This document shows, in pieces, positions 19,568 to 33,009 of a stretch of 64,000 nt of DNA (positions within the stretch are counted from its first letter, which is position 1; each line of letters opens with the position of its first letter). The position numbers were made by a program, and so were the translations under genes. The notes under the pieces were generated by a model. It ran no database searches. It was given only the letters and a program-made list of their open reading frames with translations, and was not told where the DNA came from. The DNA is from Ficedula albicollis. Its lineage: Eukaryota > Chordata > Aves > Passeriformes > Muscicapidae. The stretch spans positions 110,600,766 through 110,664,765 of the forward strand of contig NC_021673.1 of the NCBI RefSeq assembly GCF_000247815.1, read 5' to 3'.

Positions 19568-19747
19568 GAACTAGGAGGCTAAGTTGTCTACTGCACAAAA
19601 CCCCTAAGTTTTTATAGAAGTTGCATGTTATGCTGGTAAAAATAATTTGTACTGGTGGAACTAGGAGGCTAAGTCGTCTACTGCACAAAACCCCTCAGTT
19701 TTTATAAAAGTTGTATGTTATGCTGGTAAAAATAATTTGTACTGGTT
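19568..19747. repeat. Tandem duplication, 90-bp period
   Basis: Two head-to-tail copies beginning GAACTAGGAGGCTAAG (19568 and 19658), with a few substitutions such as AAGTTGTC versus AAGTCGTC and TTGCATG versus TTGTATG. No indel seen. Confidence 0.95.
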
Positions 19748-20101
19748 ACCCCAACTATGAGTCAATGCAATCCTCTCTCCTTCCCCACTCCTGAAACTGT
19801 TAGTTCTAGATAGATAAATATGTACATTTCCTAAAATAACATACTTTTAAAAGCAATCTGGCAGTCTACATGACAGAAGAACACTGGACATAAATCTCCC
19901 TCTCCCTATTTCCACAACATATTATTTTTCATTCTTAATTTGTACAATTACTGTGAAAGTGTTTCTTTAAAAGTATTTAGTTGCAAGGTACAATTGGGAA
20001 ATATTAAAGCTCCTTCCTACATTCATGAGAACTTTCCCCTTATGAACTCTAATAATTCAAACATTAAGGTCTATTTTAAAAGTATTTTCTTTTACAGGTA
20101 G

Positions 20102-20899
20102 CTATCACCAGACTGCCTAATTCTTGCATTCACAGGGAAAGACTCGCACAGTTCTTTAATAAAATGCCATCTAGTTTCCAGTTCCCATAATCCTCTTTGT
20201 TTACAGAACAAAGTCGTAACAGGCATGCCAGAATGAAAATGGGGATAATGTTCTTTCTATTCCATAGAAATGCCTCTGCAGCTTTTCAGTGCGGGAATAC
20301 CAGCCATCAGCAAAACACAGGACTGGTATCTCAAACAGAGTCCAAATTATATCTGATTCACTGACCCTTTTCAGTCCTTGCCTCTACCACTCACTGGCAC
20401 AAAGATCTGTGCTTTCACACCCCTTTTGTCTTTATTTTAGAGAAAGTAAAATGTAGAAAAGGAGAATAATCATCGTCAAGAGGGAAAGTACTTGCATTTT
20501 CTATCACCAGACTGCCTAATTCTTGCATTCACAGGGAAAGACTCGCACAGTTCTTTAATAAAATGCCATCTAGTTTCCAGTTCCCATAATCCTCTTTGTT
20601 TACAGAACAAAGTCGTAACAGGCATGCCAGAATGAAAATGGGGATAATGTTCTTTCTATTCCATAGAAATGCCTCTGCAGCTTTTCAGTGCGGGAATACC
20701 AGCCATCAGCAAAACACAGGACTGGTATCTCAAACAGAGTCCAAATTATATCTGATTCACTGACCCTTTTCAGTCCTTGCCTCTACCACTCACTGGCACA
20801 AAGATCTGTGCTTTCACGCCCCTTTTGTCTTTATTTTAGAGAAAGTAAAATGTAGAAAAGGAGAATAATCATCTTCAAGAGGGAAAGTACTTGCATTTT
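20102..20899. repeat. Tandem duplication, 399-bp period, near-identical
   Basis: Copies 20102-20500 and 20501-20899 both begin CTATCACCAGACTGCC and end CTTGCATTTT. Reading both by eye I find only two mismatches (A at 20419 versus G at 20818, and G at 20475 versus T at 20874), so identity is about 99.5 percent. Either a very recent duplication or two haplotypes joined in the assembly. Confidence 0.97.
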
Positions 20900-22254
20900 G
20901 ACGACTGCTTTTGTTTTAAAACACAAAAAGGTTTCTTTCCATTTTCCTCCACTCAGTATTGTTTAAGGCAGTTTCACTATAGATAAGCCTATGGGCCCCT
21001 GCAGAGTTCCACAACAGCTTTTTTTCTAAATGATGCTAGCTGAAAGAAAACTCGGTAATAAATGTCATTTCTGTACTCTGGAGTATGCAATGCACCTTTA
21101 ATACTTTCCCAAGTATACCATTCTACACAGTAATAAAAAGAAGGATTAAACACTAATCTCTTATACCCATAATGCATCAACTGACTACACCTGCTAAAAT
21201 CCAATTTGGTAATTAAAAAATGTATCTACTGAACAGTCAAACCAGGAGACTAAAGGGAAAGTACTGTCTCTGCAGATAGCTAGCAGAAAACAGTCTCAAA
21301 ATTGAGGCACTTAACACAGACCTATTTTTACCTCTATTCATTTTTATGTGACCTTAAGCAGCATAAGAAACAAATACCTACAATTACAGTGCAGCAATTA
21401 AAGGGCAGTTTTTGTGCTACAGTAATGACTTAAATATCTACTAAAAAAACTGGATAAGCTGCTTTGCCTTTTATTCTATCTTTAGAAAATGCCAAAAAAG
21501 TTAGCCCTTTTTTTTTCTTTTTCCCTCACTAGCAATAAGCAGAGCGAGAACAGAGAATAGATGCTTTTGTATGTTCTCTATGCTAACTGTGCTTGGCCTG
21601 AAGTCCTTTTAGGTTTCAGGTTTCAAGTTTTTTTTCCTAGCTCTTCTCTTTCTTCTTTATTGCTCCTTCTCCCTGCCTTTTCAGGTGTTCTGTTTCCTAG
21701 TTTCTTTAAACTTAGTTGATTCCTTGATGCTCCCATTTTTCCTGTCCCCTCTTTCAGCTGTGCTCCTGACAGGTGCTAAGGTGTCACAGCATTGCTAATT
21801 TCAGGCTACAGCTTAGGCTTGGAGCACACCTAGGCAGAAAGATTATCAGAGGTCTTTACAAAAATAAACAAATTAACTAACAAACTAAATATCCAGGCGC
21901 CTGGAGTTTCCGTAAAAAGCTAGAACTTGCTGAAATATCAAATGGGTGCACACTTTCAAATGAGCTGATGATCCATTTTATAAATTCAACTGGTCAGCAG
22001 CTTTTAACAGTAGCTTAAGCCCCCACACTAAAAGGGGTTTAGGCACAACAACAGAACATAGGAGAGAAGCATATATCACTTTCAGGCAATGCATCGCTTC
22101 TTACCATGAAAAGAAATACAATAAAATAAAATTAGGGATTTTTCTCACTAAATTACAGGACTTCTCACGCAGAACTGAGTGTTGTATTTGCAATGCACTT
22201 CATCAAACAAAAATTCCCAGCACTGACAAAATGGCAGCACGCCCCTCAACAATT

Positions 22255-23080
<826 letters not shown>

Positions 23081-25481
23081 GCCTTGAAGCAGACGTGGGA
23101 ACACAATGCTTTGTATTCTGCTGCATACCCCAGGATACCACCTGTTTCTTGAGATCAAAATTTGCAGTCCCACCCATGAGGCCATGGATGCTTCAAGGGG
23201 AAAGGGAACAACTCTCCCTAAACTTGCCTTTCCGGTTGACAAACCAGCACACATTTGAATGCAATGACCCTCCACAAACACCAATACGGATTGTCCTCCG
23301 CTTCCTTCCTTCCTCTGTCTCGTCTGCCCAACACTGGTGGCTTTTGTCACTCTCCCACATGTCACTCCTCTGGGCATGCTGCAGTCCAATTTTCCAAAGC
23401 TGCAATTATGCCTTTTGAAAGGTCCTTACTCATACTGTAGTTACTGTGGCAGCTCTGTGCACCTTCTCTGCTGAAAGGCAAAGGCTGTTATCCTCTGGGG
23501 GAACCTGGAGAACCTTCCAGCCAAAGGAGCTGGGCATGGACACAACTGCACCAGCACCCCCACAGCAAACAGCAGGCACAGCTGATCCCAAAGCAGAACC
23601 ACCCTGTAACACAGGGATGCTCATTTCCTCAGCAGATAACGGGGAAAAAACACCCTCCTTGAGCACACGGCCTTTGTATTAAACAAGGGCAAGAAACCTG
23701 CCAGTTGCCAAAGGGGGTGGAAGAGACAGCAGAGACAGCCCAGCAGTATTTACACTGATGTGGTTAGATAGCAATAAAAATCATAAATCCCATGGATTAT
23801 AGTAACACTGGATCATGTCCAGTAGCCCTCGGGCAGAAAACTAGCTGGCATGACAGCTAGTATCTATCTATCTAGTCAGACCTCAGGTTTTCATCATTAT
23901 TACTCTTAAACAGAGATATCTGACCTTAAAATCCAGAAAAAGCTCTTGGTGACTGGTGCAGGCTAGTACAGAGTATTTCACAGTCAGGCCACAGTAGTGC
24001 TGCCCGTAACAAAGCAGAGGACTCAAAAAGTTGTACGTTTATCTTATTATGAGGGAGTATCTGTAGGTGAAATAATGGGTATTCACTCCCTCTTTGTATT
24101 GCTTTCGACATTTAAAGTAGCTAAGGTGCCGTGCTAATTAACTGATTAGCATTAAAGAGGGGGAAATATCAAGAGAACTATCAGGAAAATGCCTGATTTC
24201 ACATATTTTCAGATTATTATTTTGGGTTGTTCATAGTATCTTGTTATAGCATCTCTCCAAATACGCCTCACATTCCCCCTCAATCCAATATATGTTTGCA
24301 TATGCCTTAAAAATAAATGAAGAACCACTAGTATTAGAATTAGATTTACTTGGAAATATATAGGAAATTACTTGACATTGCTGACTATGGAAGCTCACCT
24401 AAAACGCTGCAACATCATAGGGAAACCTAATGTTGTCATCAGTCCACACAAGGGAGCAAAGAGTAATTAGTACATACATTACGTATTTTTCCTCACGAGC
24501 TAAAATAAGTACAATCAACAGAAAAAAAATCCAGTGCTGGAGTACCTTCTAGAGACTGGCACTTAGTGAATGCTCACAAATGGTTATTAATTATTTTTAT
24601 CTTCTTGGTTGACTACCTGAAATCATACTCTCAGTGAGATGAAAACCATCCATCCTTGCAAGGTCACAAGGTATCAGCAGCACAAAAGAAAAAAAAAAAC
24701 AAAAGAGAAGGAGAAACTTGGACTTTTTGTTTCTATGCTTAAGAGTCAGGACCTGAGACTTGAGTCTTTTCAAATGATTTTTTTATTTCATGTAAGGCCT
24801 ACCTGACTGTAGGTAAATTAGACAAACACTGGCTGCAAGCAGAAGTAGCACTATTCCTTCATGTTTGACTGCACCATACAGTGCAAACTCATTAAAATGA
24901 CCAACATGAGGTTACTTGTCTTCATGTACACAGTGTAAGTCTAAATTTAAGTGATGCTACTTCCCTTCTAAGATCTTTTACCATTCTTTGAATGTCTTGT
25001 CTAGGGATTACAAAATTACAAGGCTCAGATAATCCCCTCAAATTCCAATTGACAGTAATAGAATTGACAGAAATAAAAGAGGCGTTACACCAGGAAAAAA
25101 ATACTGATTAAAAAAACGTTTTCTTGGCAAAATGCAGACAAGCATGACAGCAACACAACATGGTACTGGGATTAATATAGGAAGGGGAAAAAGAAAATAA
25201 ATCCTTGGATACAATTTGCAGACAAATGAGAGAAATACAGACAGACTTCATTCAGGAGGGAACTTTCAGTACTGCAAAATTAAGACATACTACAGGCTTC
25301 TGTGCCAAAGCAATGCCGTGCAAATTTATGCAATTTATTCCAGGTGGAAAGAGAAGAGACAGACCTGGCTGAACAGACTCTTGTTTTACAATCGTGATTC
25401 AGTCTAGTCACAGAAGAACAGAGAAGAAAAAGAACGGATCTTCTGACATATTCGAAGATGCTCTTCCCATGATAAATGCAG

Positions 25482-25540
25482 CTTTTTTTTTCCTTCTTTT
25501 TTTTCCCTTTTCTATTTTCTTTTTTTTTTCTGTCTAGACT
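25482..25540 (+). repeat. Polypyrimidine low-complexity tract
   Basis: T runs with scattered C, ending TCTGTCTAG. Simple sequence; its resemblance to a 3' splice site lies on the strand opposite to CDH2. Confidence 0.85.
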
Positions 25541-28500
25541 TTCCTTGGGGCCTTGGGAGCACAAAACACAAGACACTTGACATTCAAATTGTGTTAGATT
25601 GGAATAATGCCTGAAAATAGCAGGGGCTTGACTGATTGAACTAGAACTGAAAATTCTACTTTTAGCAAAGTCTAAGGATGAGAGCAGGGTATCACCTTTC
25701 TGAACCCCTTTGCTGGATTGAACAGTTACATGAGCTTTGAGACCAAAGATTACAGTTATAAATATCTCAATGAAAACCCCACATGTGATAATGGCTCCTA
25801 GAGGGAATCATTAGGATTCATTTTTGGATGTGGCAATTAACCTATTACTGTCTGAGTCAAGACTATTTTGCTGAGAAGCACTGAGCTATTGCACTCTACG
25901 CAGTCTTGATTTTTCAATTATTAGCCACAACATTCTAAGTTTCTTAGTAAAGATCACACAGCAACACCCTCCAAAGGCCCAGACTGCATTCCAAGTGTCT
26001 GGGGATTATTTCGACAGCAATTGGTACAACAGGACTGATCCCTGACTAGGAGTCCTAGGTACAAGATGAAAATTGGATAATTTCTAACCTGTACATGAAT
26101 CAAACATAATACAAATACCTGAACAATGAAAACACTCAGTAACTTGCAGAATCAATCCATCACAAAAATGGAATGAAATCTTACTTTAGAAACACAAGTA
26201 CTGTGCTATTTCAACAGAAGGCACTCCTTGCTTTGCTTACCAGGATACTAAATATTCATTTCCAAAAGGAATCTGAATGGCAAAGCTCCATTGTAATAAA
26301 CATTTTAACGTTTCAATGGCTATTTCAACTGCCATCTGTATTCCTCCCAATTTTCCTCAAATGTTTGAATTCCTCAAAAAGACACCTGTGGCATTCAGTC
26401 ACAAGAACAAACATCTCTTTTCACTTCCTCTTCCCAAAAATAATGCCAGTTTGCAAAGGGAATAAATAAAGAAAGCCATGCTACACTTGCTATATACTTC
26501 AGAAAATACTATCCAATGTGCTCTACAGTAATGACTGCTGATCCAGAGATATTTTTCCTTAGTATAAGCATTACCATGAACATCTTGTGCAAAGAGCACT
26601 GAAATGCTGTGCTTTGATGGCTAATATAAGCAGATTCATGATCTATATGAAGGACTGTTAAAGTTACTCATGGCAAAATTCTGTCCTTTCTTGGTGCATG
26701 ATGCACGGTTCCTCTCTAATACTATACTCCAGATGCGTCTTTGTCAGCATGTGAATATGCTTTTGGTCCATAAATGCAATAGTGTCACCAACAGGGAGAA
26801 CACAAAGTCACCCAGTGAAACAGCACACTGAATTTCTGTTGAAACAAAACTGCAGAGCATGAAATAGCAACTTGTCAGATGGTTCGAGTCTGATGTTCGT
26901 CAGTAGCAGATAAAAAAGTGCTCTCTCCTCTCACCTCTGCCTGAGGGAACTGAGAGCCATCTGCATGCAGTGGCCAGTCTGCATCTGTAGGCAAGGACTG
27001 GAGTCTCTGCAGTGATATTTAGGACCTATTTCACTAGGGGTTAGAGCTGTGTTCTACCAAGTTTAAAAAAAAGCAACCAACAAAACTACACCAAAGCAAG
27101 CAAGGAAAAAACCCACAGAAACAAAAACTCACCTGAAAAAAACACAAACTAATCCAACACAAAAAAATACAAAACAAACCGCCCTCTTGCACGTGCACAC
27201 CTGAAAATAAAAAGAAACAGCCCCCAAAGCTAAATTCATCTATTAACTTCTAATAATTTTAGTGCAGGTATTCTCCATTACTTTGTACTTTCTATTAAAA
27301 GGTGCACATTGAAAGTGGAACACAGATTCATGTTCACATCACCCTAGCCCACTTCATAGTAAAGGTGAAGAATTCAGCTACCCTCAAGAGGAGGCTCCCA
27401 AGGAACACAAGGCACTATCCAGAACATGTGGAATCACGTTTTCACTTTGTTTGGACAGGCTGCTCACAGTCCCTGTGCTGCAGACCTTCCTGCCAGTGGA
27501 GGGAGTCTACATGGCTGGTGTAGCACTTTGACAAGGTAATCACACAGGTTAGCAAGCAATACAATCCACTTGATCTGCCCATCTCAGCTGAGCACTCGGA
27601 GTCCAGAACAACTCTTATTATTAAGTTAGGCAATGCCTAGAGTAAATGAGTGATGTGTTATTTTGATTTGCCTCTCAAGATTGTGGTATCTAAAGCTCAC
27701 CTTCCCATGAGAAAGGGATTTCTAAACTAAAAGCAGCCTCTCCCGCAGCAGGAAGAAGCAGCAAGTGAAACGGAACAGACCTGACCTTACAATAAACATC
27801 TGAGCTACATTTTAAAATACTGGCACTGAAATGTTATTACTTTGCTTTGATTTGCTGCCAAGGGAAAGCAAAGAGCCATTGAAAGCTGAACTTCATTTTG
27901 AGGTCCGGTCCATTTTTCAATAATCCTTGTGGTACTGTGTACATAACTTAAGGATGCTACAAAGGCATCATACTATGATGTCATAAAATAATAACATTCA
28001 TGTGAAGGTCTTAACAGATTCAGGCTTAGTAGTGTCATAAATAAAAAAAAAATATATCAAGGAACATACAGATGATGCCACAAATGAAATACATACAGTA
28101 CCCTGGGTATGGGGAAAGGCATGTGGGGGAAATTAAGAATTTTGTCTCACAAGCACATGACACGGCGGCTGTTCCTTATTAGAAGTTAAAAATTTATAAA
28201 GTTCACTACAATGTGGATTTTCTTGTTTTATGAATGCAGAGATGTCACTTTTAATGTACATCTGTTGGCATTTTTGTACATTATAGTCATAACTTACAGA
28301 TTCTCAAAACAAATGTTATAACCAATATACATGGTTTTTCCTTAACTCCTTTATTGCTGGATGTCTCCAGTATACAATTAAAATTTTTCTTTGAGGACCA
28401 AGGTAACAAGAACTTGAGACCTGTGAAATTTTAGTCACTGAACTGCCATTTATCTGTGCTACTCTCAACAAACCTTCACGATAAAAATCAGTAACTGCAT

Positions 28501-30410
28501 TCAATCTGTCTTCAAATCACACTCAACTGACTCATGTCTCTCTATGCTACACAACTCTGTTTTTACAGTAGTTTACCTCCAGATCCAACATATTTCTGCA
28601 CTTTTGCCAAGTACTGCAATGTTAACTTGTTCTGGTATTAAATAATATCCTTAATACATGTTGACTCCACCATGTCTTTTCTTTCTTCTCACACAACCCC
28701 ACTCTCTGCCTTCACATTTTTCAATTACATGCCATTTTGTAGAGAGGTGTTTGTCATAAAATGTGTCCATGTTTTTCAGGGCACTACTATTGGCACCTAG
28801 GTGTTTGTTCTATCATTCTCCCAAATGGCAAAGACGGAGACAGAGTAAGAAAAGTCTCTACAGGTAGTAGACCTGATGGTCTTCCCAAAATCTTGATGCA
28901 GGGTGGCAGAGCCAAGATAACAGCAATGTCTTAAGCAAAAACATCTCCCTCACCTGAGAAAACAACTCCCAGTATTTTAGGGGACAATAACACTGGACCA
29001 TCGCTTCTTTCCACTATTCTGTCAAGTGCATTCTCCCCATCACAACTAGAGATGCTGTCATCTAATAATGGATGAAGAGCAAACACAATTTATGCTGTAT
29101 TTACAAAAAAAATCAGAAACTATTCTTAAATTAATTCTAAAAAGCAGGCAAGACTGAAGTTCAGAAGACTTCCACAAAGGACTCAGAAATCAGCACGAAA
29201 GTCTATAAAGAAAAATTGGAAAGTCATACTGAAGTATTTAAAAATTGAATGAGGGAACACAACACTACTCTCAAAACACTGTCTTGAAAATATGTCACCA
29301 CTTAAACTACATACCATAATCTTTGTTGTTTTATTTAGAAAAAAATAAATGAGTATGACTCGTGTCAATGTCTCCTCTCTTGTCAAAGAGAATGGTTATT
29401 CTTTCTTCATAGTCTCATTAGGTCAAAAGCACAGGTGAGCTTGTGATTCTCATTCATCTGAAGGAAAAACTAGATTTTTAAGATCAAAAAAGCTATCTAA
29501 CTTCCCCAGATGAGAATGGAATGGAAGGATCTTTTCCTAAGAATGTCTTCTCAGTCATGTAGCACTTTTCATTTTTTAAATATTTGCTAATGTGCAATAC
29601 TTTTCTTCACTTTGGTCATCAGCCGCAGAAGGCTGAGATTTGAGACTTCCTGTATTAAAGTAAAAATGTGGCTTTGTCCTTTATTTTTTTCATTTGAGTC
29701 TGAAACATATTTAGAGGGCCTGGTCAACGAACATGTGAAACTTTGAATTAGAGAACTGGCTCATCAGAACTAAACACAGACTTGATACTGCTTAATGCTG
29801 TATTGTTAATTATTACTGTTTCCCAAAATTAAATTTACCCAGTTTTTAAAAGGTGCATTTAGATTTCCTGACATAGTACTTTACTATATTTACCGGACTA
29901 ATAGCCAAGTCTGCATTTCTCATCTGCTCATAAACATAATGCACGTATAGTAAATGGTTTGACTATTTCCTTTTCTTACCACAGATAATAAATTAAAATA
30001 AAAACAACACCCACACTTTTTAAGGGCCTCAAATGCAGCTAGTATAAAACGTGATCTAATATAAATAAAACTGTCCAGTACAGAAGGCAGGGAATGAGCC
30101 TACCCCCACCCCTATAAATGCTGCTTTACTGGGTAACCCCAAGGAACATCAGTCCTGGTCAAACAGGAGGAGTTTCCTTGCAGATGGAGGAGGAGAGGTA
30201 AGAGGTGAGGAGGATCCAGTGGTACTGGTGCCACAGCACAGCTGGGCAGTTTTACACTGCACAGAGAAAGCACCAGCTGAGCCTGTACACAAGCATTTCT
30301 GCTCCTCCTGAACTGCTACAAAGCTCTGTCCTTCCAGGTGAGAGAAGCCATCTCAGCCTCTGGATTTATGTTCTGCCCCAACAGACAGAGCTCAGAAGAC
30401 ATTGCTGAAT

Positions 30411-30543
30411 GCCACCCAAAGGCTGTACCCTGAGTTCTGCAGTGATGCTGCTGCAGGCACAGCTGTGCCATACGATGCCACCCAAAGGCTGTACCCTGCA
30501 GTGATGCTGCTGTGATGCTGCTGCAGGCACAGCTGTGCCATAC
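30411..30543. repeat. Tandem duplication, 66-bp period
   Basis: Two copies beginning GCCACCCAAAGGCTGTACCC (30411 and 30477) and ending GGCACAGCTGTGCCATAC. The second copy has lost GAGTTCT and gained an extra GTGATGCTGCT unit, so an internal CTG-type repeat has also slipped. Confidence 0.93.
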
Positions 30544-31933
30544 AGGCGGGACAAGGGGTCACGCAGGTCACCAAAATATTACCGGCAGCAAATTGTTTAG
30601 TGACGGTTTTGTTTACTGTGCAAAGTGGCTTTTGACTAGGAGGGGTGGCAATTCTTTCCAGCTTGCCTTGGGCACTGAAAGCTACAAAAATGTTTTTACT
30701 TGAGGGGTGTCCAGGGAAATTCTCAGTCTTAGGTCTGTTTCTTTATCAAGTCTGCCAAATTCTATGCTACGTGTGGCACACCTTTTTTTTTCCTCTTTCT
30801 TCCCTCCCCAATTATTCTACATAACATGTCCAGCAAGAGTGCTAAGCATGCCAGTTCAAAAGCAAACAGAAAGCAGGCAAACAAATTCCTCCAAAACCAC
30901 TTAGCAAGCTGTTTTTGCAAAGGTTTACAAATGGAGCAAGAATCTGCCCTCGCCTTCAGAGCAAACCACAATGCCACAGAGATTCCTCATGAGAAAAATC
31001 TCTCTCAGGCTAAAGATTTTCATGGAAAGTTGAAGGAAGTATTATATGGCTGAAAAATAACTTTATTTACAGCTAGGGAGAAGTTAAGTGACAGAGCCCA
31101 ATAACAGGCATTACTGACGATAAAAATAGAAGCATGGATTTGTAAACTTTATTTGTGGGCCATTGTGTATTTTATGCTGTACCACTAGCATATATAAAAT
31201 AAGAAATTATAACACAGCTGGTGACAATGGGGAATAATTTCATATTAGCTTGAAATAATCAGTTATCTTTCCCCCCAGACTTTATCTAAGAAAAGGTGCA
31301 ATTTTTGTCAAAACTCCTAAAACTGAAGTCCTTTGTAAATTATTACATTAATAGAAGAAGGTGACTTCAGCTAATACTGATCCATTTACAGAGAAACAAT
31401 CCACCATTGAAATGAAAACATTAAACATGAAACACTGAAATGATTAAAAATTTAACAGATTATGAATTGTGATTATTAAATGCAACTCAGAACAGTAACT
31501 CAGAGAAAAGTGAGTTGACTTACAGTTTTTTTGATAGTACAGTAGATTAAAACTAATTATAGTTTCAAGTTCTTCATTATTACATAACTCAATGCCCACC
31601 CACATCAGTCAATTTACTGCAAACATTGCACATGCATGAAACAAATTATTTATGGTGCAACTGAACAACTAAAGGATGGCAGCCACATTATTAATGAATG
31701 TGAATTTAGTGAATTTAAGCAAGACCTGAAAAGCCTGAACCAACCAGCCATACCCTGTTAATATAGTAAGACCAATCATATGAACGTTAGTTCTTCCAAG
31801 TCTTTATAAAATTTAAATCTCCACAAAAATATTTTAAAAGTCATGTGTCCTCCCACCCTCTCCAATTTCTAGGTATTATTTACTCCACTGCTCAGTTAAG
31901 ACTCTTGGATGGTGTCTACTGGAAATGTAATTT

Positions 31934-32008
31934 CATGCTGTTTTAAAAAAAAAAAAAAACAAAAACAAAAAACCCCCCACACAAACAAAAACAACAAGAA
32001 CAAAAAAA
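31934..32008 (+). repeat. A-rich low-complexity tract
   Basis: A run followed by CAAAAACAAAAAACCCCCC and further A-rich units. Confidence 0.85.
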
Positions 32009-32960
32009 CCACCTCAAAGATTGAAAGCACTAAAGTAATCCTGGTATTATTTACTCTTGTTTTAAATGAAGCACGAAAGGAAAAAAAATGAACTGACTGC
32101 TACAGAAAAATGCATGAATCTTCACTTGAGATTTCATTTGAAAGTTGAACAAAAAACCTTCCCTGAACCAGCATCTCAAATTGACACTTAATAAATAAAT
32201 CAAATCTCAACAACCAAAGACCAGCTTCTCCAGAGTAGTCGCTGTGTTTTCAAAGTGCTAAAGGGAAACAAGCAGATACCAGAAAACTCTCTGTACTACA
32301 CACTGGTATTGATTTAGGGAGGTTTGGTGTGCAGGAGAACTTCAAAACTGCATCCTAGGGAAATGAAAAGGGGCTCCAACAAAGTTTCTGATATCTGGAA
32401 TCTTACCACCCCATGGAGGATTTGCTCTAGTGGCTTTTCCTAAAATTTCTGATGACGAACAGAAAAAGGGCAGGAGGAGGTTGTGTGTGTTACGTGGCAA
32501 TCAAGGCTGTCAAACATGAAGAGCGTCCCAGTCTCTTCCTCCTTTATACCATATCCTCGTGCCTCTCAACTCGACTGCTCTGCTGAGGCCCAGTAAAAAA
32601 ACAAAGGAAATGTTTCTAAACACAGTGCTGAGAGAACACATGACTGGTCTCACCAGCTGCACGCAGGCAAGAGAGAATGCTTTGGCCAAGTTAGACAAGG
32701 CCCTGGTCATAGGCACCTCTTGCAGACTACACCTCCACCAATACTGTCTTATTCACACAGTCTCTTCTTACTGCCTACAAGCAGTTCTTTGCTTATCCTT
32801 TTCAAGTACACGAATACAGCGCTTGCAGAAATCAATTTTATCTCTAAGATACTGGATTCTGACATACAAATAAAATAATAGCCTACAACAAACAATACTA
32901 GAGATGATGCATCCATTTAAAGATTTCCCAACATATATAAATGTTATCTATCTAGATGTT

Positions 32961-33009
32961 TATCTCTATATTTTTACAGTACATTATCTATATATTTTTT
33001 ACAGTACAT
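32961..33009. repeat. Short tandem duplication, about 24-bp period
   Basis: TATCTCTATATTTTTACAG and TATCTATATATTTTTTACAG, each followed by TACAT, lie head to tail. Confidence 0.85.

Noticed and set aside
25482..25545. Strong-looking 3' splice site (long pyrimidine tract then CTGTCTAG)
   Set aside because: It lies on the strand opposite to CDH2 and is not followed by a convincing exon; simple pyrimidine-rich sequence explains it.
26876..26900. GGTTCGAGTC, resembling a tRNA B box
   Set aside because: No A box at the right distance upstream, no proper T-arm pairing and no acceptor stem, so neither a tRNA gene nor a clear tRNA-derived SINE.
30366..30574. Repeated peptide-like units in the minus-strand frames over the 66-bp duplication
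   Set aside because: The repeated peptide is a by-product of the tandem DNA duplication, and the frames shift between copies because the indels are not multiples of three.
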